64,000 bases of DNA from Methylomarinum sp. Ch1-1 (GTDB lineage Bacteria; Pseudomonadota; Gammaproteobacteria; Methylococcales; Methylomonadaceae): assembly GCF_030717995.2 (NCBI RefSeq), contig NZ_CP157743.1:1674001-1738000 (forward strand), read 5' to 3'. This document shows, one piece after another, positions 34,375 to 43,979 of this stretch (the first letter of the stretch is position 1; the number at the start of each line of letters is the position of its first letter). Below the pieces are notes generated by a model. It was given only the letters and a program-made list of their open reading frames with translations. It had not been told where the DNA came from and searched no databases. Both the position numbers and the translations under genes were made by a program.

Positions 34375-37300
34375 ATGAGCGAAAATCAGATGACCACCCT
34401 AGACGGTAACGAAGCGGTGGCCTATGTGGCCTACCGGATCAATGAAGTTTGCGCGATCTATCCGATTACGCCGTCGTCGGCGATGGCGGAATGGGCCGAC
34501 CAATGGGCGGCCGAAGGAAAAACCAATATCTGGGACAACGTGCCGTTGATCGCCGAGATGCAGAGCGAGGGCGGCGCTGCCGGCGCGGTGCACGGTGCGT
34601 TGCAAAGCGGCGCGCTGACGACGACTTTTACCGCGTCTCAGGGTTTGTTGCTGATGATCCCGAATATGTACAAAATCGCCGGTGAACTGACGTCGACGGT
34701 TTTCCATGTCGCGGCCCGTTCGTTGGCGGCGCAGGGCCTGTCGATTTTTGGCGATCATTCAGATGTGATGGCGGTGCGCGACACCGGCTTCGCTTTGCTC
34801 GCTTCCAGTTCGGTGCAGGAAGCCCACGATATGGCCTTGATTGCCCAGGCCGCGACGCTGGAAGCGCGAGTGCCGTTCCTGCATTTCTTCGACGGCTTCC
34901 GCACCTCGCACGAGGTGAATAAGATCGAAGTGCTGTCCGACGCACAAATCAAGGCGATGATCGACAACGACAGGGTTAGGGCGCATCGAGAGCGCGCCTT
35001 GAACCCGGACCGGCCGTTCATTCGCGGCACGGCGCAAAACCCCGACGTTTATTTCCAAGCCCGGGAGACCGTCAATCCATTCTATGCGCAAACGCCGGCT
35101 ATCGTGCAGAAGGCGATGGCGCGCTTCGCCGATATCACCGGCCGAAGTTACCGGCTGTTCGAATATGAAGGAGCCGAACAGGCTGACAGGGTGATCGTGA
35201 TCATGGGCTCGGCCGCCGAAACAGTGAAACAGACGGTGGCGGCTTTAGTGCGGAGAGGCGAAAAGGTCGGTGTCGTGCATGTGCGTCTTTATCTGCCTTT
35301 CGCCCAGGATGCCTTTGTCGAAGCGCTGCCCGCCGGCGTCTGCGGCATTGCCGTGCTGGATCGCTGTAAATCGCCCGGTTCGACCGGCGAGCCGCTGCTG
35401 CACGATGTCGTGATGACGCTGTCCGAAGCCTATAGCAACGGTCAACTGAAGACGCTGCCGAAGGCGATAGGCGGGCGTTATGGCCTGTCTTCGAAGGAAT
35501 TTACCCCGGCGATGGTCAAAGGTGTCTTCGACGAATTGAGTAAGGCGCAACCGAAAAGTCGCTTCACGATCGGCATACACGATGACGTTTCACACAGTAG
35601 TCTGGATTACGATCCCGCCTTCAACATCGAAGCCGATAATGTCATCTCGGCGTTATTTTATGGCTTGGGCGCCGACGGCACGGTCGGGGCGAATAAGAAC
35701 ACGATCAAGATCATTGGCGATTTGCCCGATTGTTACGCCCAAGGCTATTTCGTTTACGATTCGAAAAAATCCGGTTCGCAAACCGTTTCGCATCTGCGTT
35801 TCGGTCCCGAACCGATCCATGCGCCGTATTTGGTGCAGACCGCCAAGTTCATCGGCTGCCATCAGTTCAATTTCCTGTTCAAGACCGACATCCTGGCGTC
35901 AGCCGCCCCGGAAGCGGTGTTCCTGCTGAACAGCCCTTATGGTCCCATCGAAGTCTGGGACAGGCTGCCCCGTCACGTGCAAGAACAGATCATCGCCAAA
36001 CGCCTGTCTTTTTATGTCATCGATGCCTCCACTGTGGCCCGCGATACCGGTATGGGCAGCCGCGTCAACACGATCTTGCAAACCTGTTTCTTCGCCCTGT
36101 CCGGCGTACTGCCGAAAGAGCAGGCCATCGCCAAGATCAAGGAAGCGATTCAGAAAACCTACGGTAAGAAAGGCGCGGAAATCGTGCAGAAGAACTATGC
36201 CGCGGTCGATCAGGCTCTGGCCCATTTGCATCAAGTTAAAGTGCCGCTGCAGGCGAATGGGACGCTAGCGATGCCGCCGATCGTGCCGGCGGAGGCGCCG
36301 GCCTTCGTCCAGCAGGTGACCGCTAAGATGATGGCCGGCTTGGGTGACAGCCTGCCGGTCAGCCAGCTGCCGCCGGACGGCACTTATCCTTCCGGCACCA
36401 CCGCCTGGGAAAAACGCAATGTGTCCACCTACGTCCCGGAATGGAAGCCGGAATTGTGTATACAATGCGGCAATTGCAGCTTCGTCTGCCCGCATTCGGT
36501 GATTAGGGCCAAGTTTTATCATCAAAACCAATTGGAATCGGCGCCGGACGGTTTCAAATCCGCCCAAATCAGCGCGCGCGGTTTTCCGGAAACCCGTTAT
36601 ACGCTGCAAATCTATCTCGAGGACTGCACCGGCTGTAATCTTTGCGTCAATGTCTGTCCGGCGCTGAGCCTGAAAGAGAGCGGCGTCAAGGCCATCAATA
36701 TGCAGCCTAAGGCGCCGTTGCTGGAGCGGGAAAAGGAAAACATCCGTTTTTTCGAGACATTGCCGGTCAACGATCGGGCGCGGGTGGATTTTTCTTCGGT
36801 GCGCGGCGCCCAGTTTCTGGAGCCGTTGTTCGAATTTTCCGGCGCCTGCGCCGGCTGCGGCGAAACGCCTTACGTCAAACTGGTTTCGCAGTTGTTCGGC
36901 GATCGCCTGATCGTCGCCAACGCCACCGGCTGCTCGTCGATTTATGGCGGCAACCTGCCGACGACGCCGTGGGCCAAAAACGCCGAAGGGCGGGGACCTG
37001 CCTGGTCTAACTCCTTGTTCGAGGATAACGCCGAATTCGGCCTCGGCTTTAGGCTGACCGCCGACAAGCACCGGGCGCTGGCGCGGCAGTTGGCGCGCGG
37101 TTTCCTCGCAGACTTCGGCATCGATTTCATCAACGAGATATTAGCCGCGCCGCAGCAGACGGAATCGCAAATCCGCAGGCAGCGGGAACGGGTCGCCGAG
37201 TTGAAAGCCTTGTTGTTGCAGACCGATTCGGAACCGGCCCGCGACCTGTTGTCCGTCGTCGATCATCTGGTTCGGCGCAGCATCTGGATCATCGGCGGCG

Positions 37301-37956
37301 ACGGCTGGGCCTACGATATCGGTTCCGGCGGTCTCGACCATATCCTGGCCAGCGGCCGCGATGTCAATGTGCTGGTCATGGACACCGAGGTCTATTCCAA
37401 CACCGGCGGGCAGATGTCCAAGTCGACGCCGCTGGGCGCGGTGGCCAAGTTCGCCGCCGGCGGCAAGACCGTGGCGAAGAAGGATCTCGCCCTGCAAGCG
37501 ATCTCGTACGGCAATGTCTATGTAGCCCGGATCGCGATGGGGGCTAATCCGCAGCAGACCCTGCTGGCGATGCGCGAGGCGGAAGCCTATCCGGGACCGT
37601 CGCTGATCCTGGCCTACAGTCACTGCATCGCGCACGGCATTCCGATGCAGAACGGCCTGAAACAGCAGGCGCTGGCGACGGCCAGTGGTTATTGGCCGTT
37701 GGTTCGCTATAACCCGATGCTGCGTCAGTCCGACAAGAATCCCTTCGTGCTGGATTCGCCGCGGCCGCGGGTCTCTTTCAAAGACTACGCTTATAATGAA
37801 TTGCGCTACAAGATGCTGCAGCGTACCAATCCGGACGAAGCCGAATACCTGTTGCAACTGGCGCAACAGGTCGTCAATCAAAAATGGGATGATTATGAGC
37901 AGATGGCGACCCGCCCGGGCAGTCATTTTCATCCCGACGCCGCCGTCACCGAATAG
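34375..37956 (+). CDS. nifJ: Pyruvate:ferredoxin (flavodoxin) oxidoreductase, single-chain
   Basis: The 1193-residue enzyme carries all PFOR domains in one chain. Domain I (YPITPSSAMAEWADQ) is followed by the transketolase-like and gamma parts and by two [4Fe-4S] motifs (CIQCGNCSFVCPHS and CTGCNLCVNVCPA). The TPP domain has the proximal cluster Cys residues in CAGCGETPY and the GDGWAYDIGSGGLD signature. It oxidises pyruvate to acetyl-CoA with reduced ferredoxin, or runs in reverse. Such enzymes are usually oxygen sensitive, so its presence suggests use under micro-oxic or fermentative conditions. It is flanked by partners on both sides in a compact operon. Confidence 0.95.
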   Translation: MSENQMTTLDGNEAVAYVAYRINEVCAIYPITPSSAMAEWADQWAAEGKTNIWDNVPLIAEMQSEGGAAGAVHGALQSGALTTTFTASQGLLLMIPNMYKIAGELTSTVFHVAARSLAAQGLSIFGDHSDVMAVRDTGFALLASSSVQEAHDMALIAQAATLEARVPFLHFFDGFRTSHEVNKIEVLSDAQIKAMIDNDRVRAHRERALNPDRPFIRGTAQNPDVYFQARETVNPFYAQTPAIVQKAMARFADITGRSYRLFEYEGAEQADRVIVIMGSAAETVKQTVAALVRRGEKVGVVHVRLYLPFAQDAFVEALPAGVCGIAVLDRCKSPGSTGEPLLHDVVMTLSEAYSNGQLKTLPKAIGGRYGLSSKEFTPAMVKGVFDELSKAQPKSRFTIGIHDDVSHSSLDYDPAFNIEADNVISALFYGLGADGTVGANKNTIKIIGDLPDCYAQGYFVYDSKKSGSQTVSHLRFGPEPIHAPYLVQTAKFIGCHQFNFLFKTDILASAAPEAVFLLNSPYGPIEVWDRLPRHVQEQIIAKRLSFYVIDASTVARDTGMGSRVNTILQTCFFALSGVLPKEQAIAKIKEAIQKTYGKKGAEIVQKNYAAVDQALAHLHQVKVPLQANGTLAMPPIVPAEAPAFVQQVTAKMMAGLGDSLPVSQLPPDGTYPSGTTAWEKRNVSTYVPEWKPELCIQCGNCSFVCPHSVIRAKFYHQNQLESAPDGFKSAQISARGFPETRYTLQIYLEDCTGCNLCVNVCPALSLKESGVKAINMQPKAPLLEREKENIRFFETLPVNDRARVDFSSVRGAQFLEPLFEFSGACAGCGETPYVKLVSQLFGDRLIVANATGCSSIYGGNLPTTPWAKNAEGRGPAWSNSLFEDNAEFGLGFRLTADKHRALARQLARGFLADFGIDFINEILAAPQQTESQIRRQRERVAELKALLLQTDSEPARDLLSVVDHLVRRSIWIIGGDGWAYDIGSGGLDHILASGRDVNVLVMDTEVYSNTGGQMSKSTPLGAVAKFAAGGKTVAKKDLALQAISYGNVYVARIAMGANPQQTLLAMREAEAYPGPSLILAYSHCIAHGIPMQNGLKQQALATASGYWPLVRYNPMLRQSDKNPFVLDSPRPRVSFKDYAYNELRYKMLQRTNPDEAEYLLQLAQQVVNQKWDDYEQMATRPGSHFHPDAAVTE

Positions 37957-37968
37957 AGGAGAGCCGCG

Positions 37969-38979
37969 ATGGATTTATCAACCCGCTACCTGGGGCTGGA
38001 CTTGAAGCACCCGATCATCGCTTCGTCGACGCCGTTGTCGGAAACGCTGGACGGCATCAGGTTACTGGAGGATTCGGGGGCATCGGCGATCGTGATGTTT
38101 TCGCTGTTCGAGGAACAGATCCGGCGGGAAAACGAGGCCTTCGATTTTTTGCTGGAGTCCGGCACCGAAAGCTTCGCCGAATCGTTGAACTACTTTCCCC
38201 ATGTCGACCGTTCCCCGAAAGGACCGGAGCATTATCTGAATCTGATCAGCAAGGCCGTCGCGGCGACCGAGATCCCGATCATCGGCAGCCTCAATGGTGT
38301 CACCAACGAAGGCTGGATCGATTACGCGAAACAGATACAGGACGCCGGCGCCCATGCCTTGGAACTGAATGTCTATTTCATCCCGACCGACCTTGAATTA
38401 TCGCCGGCCGAGGTTGAACAACGCTATTTCGATATTCTGCAGGCGGTCAAGGCCTCGGTGTCGATTCCGGTGGCGATTAAATTGAGTCCGTTCTTCAGCG
38501 CGATCGGCAACATGGCCAAACGCCTGGCCGAGGCCGGCGCCGACGGTCTGGTATTGTTCAACCGCTTCTATCAACCGGATTTCGATTTGGAACGCCTGCA
38601 AGTCGACCCGCGGGCAAGCCTCAGCACAGCGGAGGAAATCCGCTTGCCGCTGTTATGGATTGCGGTCTTGTATGGACGCATCAATACCTCGTTGGCGGGC
38701 AGTCGCGGCGTGCACAGCGCCACCGAAGTGATCAAGTATCTGCTGGCCGGAGCCGATGTCGTGATGGTCGCCTCGGCGCTGATGAAACACGGACCGAATC
38801 ATCTACAGGTGCTGTTCGAGGGTCTGGAACAATGGTTGGAAGCGCGCGATTACCAATCGCTGGATGAAGTCAAGGGGGTGATGAGCCGGCTTAACGCGGC
38901 CAACCCGGGCGCTTTCGAACGCGTCAACTACATCAAGGTCTTGGAGAGTTTCGAAGCCCCGCAGTTCCCGGGAGCATAG
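37969..38979 (+). CDS. Dihydroorotate dehydrogenase-like FMN protein (PFOR operon)
   Basis: The 336-residue TIM-barrel flavoprotein starts STRYLGLDLKHPIIASSTPL, with phosphate/FMN-binding regions in IPIIGSLNG, HALELNVYF, IPVAIKLSPFF and AGADVVMVASALM. It resembles class 1 dihydroorotate dehydrogenases, but the active-site Cys/Ser loop is not clear, and relatives next to nifJ are thought not to act in pyrimidine synthesis. Lying 12 bp behind PFOR, it probably has an accessory redox role. GAGGAGAG precedes the start. Confidence 0.85.
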   Translation: MDLSTRYLGLDLKHPIIASSTPLSETLDGIRLLEDSGASAIVMFSLFEEQIRRENEAFDFLLESGTESFAESLNYFPHVDRSPKGPEHYLNLISKAVAATEIPIIGSLNGVTNEGWIDYAKQIQDAGAHALELNVYFIPTDLELSPAEVEQRYFDILQAVKASVSIPVAIKLSPFFSAIGNMAKRLAEAGADGLVLFNRFYQPDFDLERLQVDPRASLSTAEEIRLPLLWIAVLYGRINTSLAGSRGVHSATEVIKYLLAGADVVMVASALMKHGPNHLQVLFEGLEQWLEARDYQSLDEVKGVMSRLNAANPGAFERVNYIKVLESFEAPQFPGA

Positions 38980-39041
38980 CCATTAAGGCGATGCCTATGT
39001 TGCCGGATGGCTGAACGCTGGGAGATACCGATTGGGTTGTA

Positions 39042-39815
39042 CTAACGTTTTCCTGTAAAGAAGGTGGAAATTCCCGGTAGAAAACGGGGCGGTGTTTTTT
39101 GCCATTGAGCCAATGCGACACTGATATTATCGCAATGCTGGCCGCCATTCTCTAATGCGATGCCGACCAGTCGTTCGGGACCGTCGTCTTCGAGAGGATG
39201 GTTGTCAAGAATAGCCGGGATGCGTTGTGTTTCTATCGATTGCCAGAAACCATCGCTGCAGAGCAGAAACAGGTCGCCGTTTTCCAACATGCTTGCATGA
39301 ATATCGGGTTGCGGGTCTTTGCAACCGCCCAAACGTTTATAGAGTTGATTTTGTACCGCATCAGCCTCTTCGCTCGTTCGTTCAAGCACGCCTTGCTCAA
39401 TCATCAATTGTCGTAAGGAATGATCCAAAGTTCGGTTGATCAGGCGGTTTTGTCGGTAATGATACAGGCGCGAGTCGCCGATATGCGCCCAGTGGGCGTG
39501 CCGTTTGTCGAGGTATAAGAGAGCGCAAGTCGTCCCGGGCGCCGATCCGCCATCTGTTTCCAGCTGATTAATTTTTTCATGGGCCTGAACACAGATGTCT
39601 TCCAGTAATGATTCGGGAATATCCGTTTTGTTGTTATTGAAGGCCTGTTCAGCGGTGTCCACGACGATTTGCGCGGCTAGATCTCCTTTGGGAATGCCTC
39701 CCATGCCGTCGGCGACCACCATCAAATGTTTGTCGCCATTGTGAAATATACCCACACGGTCTTGCTGTTGACTACGTTTACCTATATTCAGTGCTTGTCC
39801 AAATTTCCAGGGCAT
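39042..39815 (-). CDS. PP2C-type Ser/Thr protein phosphatase
   Basis: The 257-residue Stp1-like phosphatase has motifs QQQDRVGIF (metal Asp), VVADGMGGIPKGDLA, AHIGDSRLYHY, FLLCSDGFW and CDNISVALAQW, so both metal sites are intact. The start at 39815 follows GAGAGGAA. The frame extends to 39929, but the extra part is read from a class 3 repeat and is not believable. It lies behind the Ser/Thr kinase and FHA genes on the same strand and is the natural antagonist of that kinase. Confidence 0.9.
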   Translation of the reverse strand: MPWKFGQALNIGKRSQQQDRVGIFHNGDKHLMVVADGMGGIPKGDLAAQIVVDTAEQAFNNNKTDIPESLLEDICVQAHEKINQLETDGGSAPGTTCALLYLDKRHAHWAHIGDSRLYHYRQNRLINRTLDHSLRQLMIEQGVLERTSEEADAVQNQLYKRLGGCKDPQPDIHASMLENGDLFLLCSDGFWQSIETQRIPAILDNHPLEDDGPERLVGIALENGGQHCDNISVALAQWQKTPPRFLPGISTFFTGKR

Positions 39816-39917
39816 CGGTGATTCCTCTCGTTGATAGGTTGCCATCCATTGTTTAATCAAACCTGAGTTCGGGTTAACAAACCAGCCTGTATCAGGCAGC
39901 TCTTCCAGAAGACGCCG

Positions 39918-39990
39918 TTCACCCAGCACCTAAATAAACGAAGATGATTTATCGCAGCCATTAGCCTATGGAATTTAGGTGCTGGGTGAA
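39918..39990. repeat. Class 3 palindrome with perfect 18-bp arms
   Basis: TTCACCCAGCACCTAAAT and its exact inverse ATTTAGGTGCTGGGTGAA surround a 37-base loop whose sequence resembles the loop at 15858 but not those at 31947 or 62221. AGAAGACGCCG precedes it, as at 15913 in inverse orientation. It lies in the 336-bp gap between kinase and phosphatase genes; the rest of that gap shows no further feature. Confidence 0.8.
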
Positions 39991-40151
39991 TACGTCCATG
40001 GCAGCTAACAGCTCCTGCTTACCGCTGCACTTACACGTCCTTGTGCGGCGTAGGCTTGAGCGCGGCCTCCATGCCGCGCACACTTCCTCCTGAGCTACCT
40101 GATACTGTCTTAACCTTTTGCAATATATGATTCTTTCATCCCGAACTGAGG

Positions 40152-41723
40152 TTAGTCAAAGATCGACGTGACTTTGCCGAATAGGCGCTTGGGAGCATCG
40201 GTAAATGCATTGGTTTTATTTTTTAGCGCCAGCAATCTTGCCGATGTCGGGTCTATGGCAAGCCCTTTGTCGAGATTTGCTTTCGCTTTGGCGTATCTAA
40301 AATCCGATAAATTGGATTCGACCAGGTCTGCGTAGGCGTCTGCAATCTTGAATTTACCTTGCTGTGCTTCGGGGTGAGCGGGAGCTAGGGTCAGGGCTCG
40401 GTGGTAATAAAACATGGCGTTATCGTTTGCCGGTGTTGTCAACCTGAAGGCTCTTATAGCCTTGTCGGCCTCGCTAAGATTGAGGTCGATTTCATCGCGA
40501 ATATTTCTGTCCAATACGGCAACGCGCCTGATCCCTGTCAATGTCCTGGCATCATCAGGCGCGATGGTCAGCGCTTGATTGTAAATAGCGAGAGCTTGTC
40601 GCAGAGCCGGCAGGGATAAATTGGCTTGCGTCAATATGGCGTCCGCCTCGTCCAATAGGTGTTGAATCTCGTTGTGTTCAGATTCGTATGCAACGGCATT
40701 CTCTGCGACGTCGGCAGCCAAAACATTATCGGCTGGTTCGGTAGGCTCTTTAGGGTGAAAATAATAAAGAGCGGTCGCCCCGGCGAGAGTGATGGCCAGC
40801 CCTAAGCCTATGAACGCGTGCAGGCGGCGTTGGCTTTGCGGGGCGCTAGAGAGTTTATGGAGCGATGTGTTGGCGGCTGTTTTTTTCGCGGCAACGATTT
40901 TATTGAATTTATGCGTTATCGCATGCTTGCTGCCGGTGTTTTGGAAACTTTCTATATAGTCGATTAAATCGGCCGTCGAGGCAAAGCGGTTATCGGCATC
41001 GGTGGCGATCATTAAATCCACTAACTGCTGATAACGGGTAAGGTGGTCGGGAAGAGGCGCGGCTTCGGTCGTTAAATGGGCGATGATGGTTTCGATCGGG
41101 GTATCGCCTTGGAACGGTTTTTGACCGGTTAGCATTTCGTAAAACATAATGCCCAGGCTATAGATATCGGTTCTCGGGTCCAGAGGTCTTTGTTGAGCCT
41201 GTTCTGGACTGATGTAATGAGGGCTGCCGATAGTCGAGCCGTCCATCGTTAACGAGGTATCGGTTTGTAATAGTTTGGCGACGCCAAAATCGGTTAACAC
41301 GAGCGAGTCGTCTGTTCTGAAGAGAATATTTTCGGGTTTGATATCCCGGTGAATGATGCCTTTTTGATGGACGAAGTCAAGACAACGGGCGATCAGCTTA
41401 ATCTGTTTGAGGGCCGCGTCAGGCGTCAATCCGGTTTCGATGCGTTGCTTCAGATCACCGCCTTCGAGATACTCCATAGCCAGGAAGCATTGCCGATCGA
41501 TCTCGCCCAGGTCGTGAATGGTGATGATATTACGTTGATTCAATGACGCGATGATTTTGCCTTCATTGAAAAAACGTTGGACTTGCTCCTCGGTGTCAAA
41601 TCTTTTTAAGATTTTTAACGCGACCAGCCGGTCGAGAGAGTTTTGTATCGCCAAGTAAACGGCCGCCATGCCGCCTTCGCCTAGCTGTCGTTGGATTGTG
41701 TAGCCGGGGACTTGGATAGTCAA
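40152..41723 (-). CDS. Membrane-anchored Hanks-type Ser/Thr protein kinase with TPR-like periplasmic part
   Basis: The 523-residue protein has an intact kinase domain: GEGGMAAVYLA (P-loop), Lys37 in VALKIL, the HRDIKPEN catalytic loop at 125-132, DFG at 145-147 and the SPEQA (APE) motif. A single membrane segment lies near 300-322 (GLGLAITLAGATALYYF). The outer part contains helical repeats (ALAIYNQALTIAPDDA, YYHRALTLAPAHPEA) of TPR type. It probably phosphorylates cytosolic targets in response to a periplasmic signal. It follows the FHA gene by 40 bp and precedes a PP2C gene. Confidence 0.93.
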   Translation of the reverse strand: MTIQVPGYTIQRQLGEGGMAAVYLAIQNSLDRLVALKILKRFDTEEQVQRFFNEGKIIASLNQRNIITIHDLGEIDRQCFLAMEYLEGGDLKQRIETGLTPDAALKQIKLIARCLDFVHQKGIIHRDIKPENILFRTDDSLVLTDFGVAKLLQTDTSLTMDGSTIGSPHYISPEQAQQRPLDPRTDIYSLGIMFYEMLTGQKPFQGDTPIETIIAHLTTEAAPLPDHLTRYQQLVDLMIATDADNRFASTADLIDYIESFQNTGSKHAITHKFNKIVAAKKTAANTSLHKLSSAPQSQRRLHAFIGLGLAITLAGATALYYFHPKEPTEPADNVLAADVAENAVAYESEHNEIQHLLDEADAILTQANLSLPALRQALAIYNQALTIAPDDARTLTGIRRVAVLDRNIRDEIDLNLSEADKAIRAFRLTTPANDNAMFYYHRALTLAPAHPEAQQGKFKIADAYADLVESNLSDFRYAKAKANLDKGLAIDPTSARLLALKNKTNAFTDAPKRLFGKVTSIFD

Positions 41724-41763
41724 TGTTCGCTATGCTCTGTTGCGTAAAAGAAATCAATCCCTT

Positions 41764-42486
41764 CTAAGTCCTATCCATGTCTTGGAGATGGTAGCTGAAA
41801 TGGAATATCGTTCCCCCGATTTCAATAATGCTGTCATCTTTAAGTTTGCTCCTGATCTTAACCGGTTTGCCATTAAGCCGGGGTTTGCCTCTTTTCTCTG
41901 GAACCAGGTAATAACCATTGCTTTGTCGGACAATGCTTGCGGCAATTTTCGGCGCAAACCAACCGCCGACTTGGAAATCGCACTCCGCCGATTTTCCGAG
42001 AGTAAAGCGGGGGCTTGTTAATTTGAATTGACGGCCGCTGAATTTTCCGCTGGAAATTTCAAGAGCAGCCTGTCTTTCCATGCTTTTTTTCAATAGACCG
42101 TTCAGTTTCGAAATGTCGACCTCGACGGTAGCCGAATTTGAGTTGTTTCCAGTTTCGGCCGAGGCGTTTGTCGCGCTCGTTTTCACCGCGTCTGGCAAAT
42201 CAACGGCGAGGAATTTTAATTTATGTTTGAAAATCCCTATTTCGTCGCCGAACCTTAATTCTTTATCCGCTATACGCTCGCCGTTGACATAAACGCCATT
42301 TGTGCTATTGAGGTCATAAACGGTGTATTTGTCGCCGTTTTTGATGATTTCGGCATGGTTGCCGGAAACCCCTGGATTGTCGATGATCACGTCATTGCCC
42401 TTATTGCGGCCAATTCTCGTAATCAAAGGATTGAGTTCGTGTTTGGACCTGAGTTCATCGTTAAAATAAACATTTAGGTAACTCAT
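41764..42486 (-). CDS. Tandem FHA-domain protein
   Basis: The 240-residue protein has two forkhead-associated domains. The first (residues about 15-90) carries the full phosphothreonine-binding set: ITRIGRNKGND, VSGNHAEI and DLNSTNGVYVNG. The second (residues about 145-230) is diverged: FTLGKSAECDF is kept, but the Ser-x2-His is replaced by PKIAAS. It is therefore likely to bind one phosphopeptide and use the other domain for dimerisation or protein contact. It heads the kinase-phosphatase cluster and is the probable substrate or adaptor. Confidence 0.9.
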   Translation of the reverse strand: MSYLNVYFNDELRSKHELNPLITRIGRNKGNDVIIDNPGVSGNHAEIIKNGDKYTVYDLNSTNGVYVNGERIADKELRFGDEIGIFKHKLKFLAVDLPDAVKTSATNASAETGNNSNSATVEVDISKLNGLLKKSMERQAALEISSGKFSGRQFKLTSPRFTLGKSAECDFQVGGWFAPKIAASIVRQSNGYYLVPEKRGKPRLNGKPVKIRSKLKDDSIIEIGGTIFHFSYHLQDMDRT

Positions 42487-42756
42487 AGCATAGTGTCGAT
42501 AGCAAAGGAGACGAAATAATTGGCGTTCAGGTTACGCTAAAATCAAGATGATTTTTTTGAGCTCTATCACCGTATGGGAAAATAGTGGGTGTGCGGCTCA
42601 CGTGAGGAATTGTCTATGGGCGACGATAAGACGTTTTACCTGGTTAGCAAGGTTGTCGATTCAGGCGCTTTGGCATGAGGTCATGCCATTTAATTTGCAG
42701 TAGTTTGGTTCTGAACAGGGCGGGCTTGATAATCCATAGCCATCAGGCTAAAAACC

Positions 42757-42832
42757 CAGAAATTCCCAATTAGGATAGAGGGCTTGGGGGTATTTGGCGA
42801 GGATGTCGGCGGCATGGATACCGCCGATTGAA
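42757..42832 (-). repeat. Degraded class 2 MITE fragment
   Basis: CAGAAATTCCCAATT followed by TTTGGCGAGGATGTCGGC and a GCGG..CCGC hairpin matches the left part of the copy at 31947 with many changes. The right end and target duplication are lost. The rest of the 440-bp gap 42487-42926 shows no feature. Confidence 0.55.
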
Positions 42833-42926
42833 ACGCTCACACATCAACTTGGCCAACATTTAGATATTAAATTGGTATGGGCCTGGAAAGGCAAACCCCA
42901 CACCTTCAATAACATGATACGGCCAT

Positions 42927-43979
42927 TTATTGGGTTTGGGGCATTTTAAGCCAGCCAAAGCTGACCAACTTTTGTCCTTCTTCGTGCCATAGATTCAGCC
43001 ATAGCGAGTTCAGGCTTTTTCTGATAGTCAGAGGCTGCACTGTCTGCAAGGTCGGGATGTCGTCATAACAGCGTTGCAGGTTGTAGTTGGGTATATTCGC
43101 TCTGAGGTGATGAATATGGTGCAGGCCGATGTTGCCGACGATCCATTGCAATATTTTTGGCATTTGGTAATAAGAGCTTCCATCCAGCCCGGCCTGAGTC
43201 ATATCCCAGGTCGGTTGACGGCTCCAGTAGACATCTTCGTACTGATGTTGAACATAAAACAGCCACATGCCGGTGCCGGCGGCTATGAAAATGATTGGCA
43301 GTTGAATCATCAAATAGGTTTGAAGCCCTATCGTGAAACTCATCAAAGCAATGACGGCCACTATCGCTAGATTTGTAACGACGACGCTGAAGCGTTCGCG
43401 TTTCCCGGCGCCGGCGCTTGTAAATCGCTGGACAACCAGGAACAGCGCGATCGGAATCAGGCCAAATAACACCAAAGGATTGCGGAAAAGTCGATAGGCC
43501 AAGCGCTTTCCTTTCGAAGCCGCCTGATATTCATCCACCGTCATGGTCCAGATATCACCGATACCGCGGCGATCCAGGTTTCCGGCCGCCGAATGATGGA
43601 TCACATGAGTGCGTTGCCAATCTTCAAACGGGGTGAACGTCATGATACCCGCGATATAGCCGAATATCCGATTCGCCCTGAGCGTGGGAAAGAACGCGCT
43701 GTGGGTGCAATCGTGGAAAAAAATGAAGATGCGCACCAAGAGGCCGGCAGCAGGTATCGCTAATAACAGGGTCAGCCAATAAGAAAAACCCTGCAGCATG
43801 AAATAAATCATCAAGCCCCAAAGTATTATATAAGGGATAAAGGTATTGGCGATTTGCCAGAAAGCCTTGTTGGTATTGGCCTGTGCATATTGCGATAGGC
43901 GTTGGATCAAATCTTGACGTTGGGTATGGGGGGGATTTTGTTTCGCTGATTTTTCAGGACTTGAAAACTGTAGAGACAT
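42927..43979 (-). CDS. Membrane fatty acid desaturase
   Basis: The 350-residue protein has the three His boxes of membrane di-iron desaturases: HDCTH (about residue 89), HVIHH (about 125) and GLHHIHH (about 287). Four or so membrane segments lie between them. It probably introduces a double bond into membrane acyl lipids, which affects fluidity; the position of the double bond is not predictable. It is related to the omega-6 type by box spacing. It stands alone, with a divergent-looking AT-rich upstream region. Confidence 0.9.
   Translation of the reverse strand: MSLQFSSPEKSAKQNPPHTQRQDLIQRLSQYAQANTNKAFWQIANTFIPYIILWGLMIYFMLQGFSYWLTLLLAIPAAGLLVRIFIFFHDCTHSAFFPTLRANRIFGYIAGIMTFTPFEDWQRTHVIHHSAAGNLDRRGIGDIWTMTVDEYQAASKGKRLAYRLFRNPLVLFGLIPIALFLVVQRFTSAGAGKRERFSVVVTNLAIVAVIALMSFTIGLQTYLMIQLPIIFIAAGTGMWLFYVQHQYEDVYWSRQPTWDMTQAGLDGSSYYQMPKILQWIVGNIGLHHIHHLRANIPNYNLQRCYDDIPTLQTVQPLTIRKSLNSLWLNLWHEEGQKLVSFGWLKMPQTQ

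Noticed and set aside
39816-39929. N-terminal extension of the PP2C phosphatase
   Set aside because: The extra 38 residues are read from a class 3 repeat, and a good ribosome site precedes the ATG at 39815.
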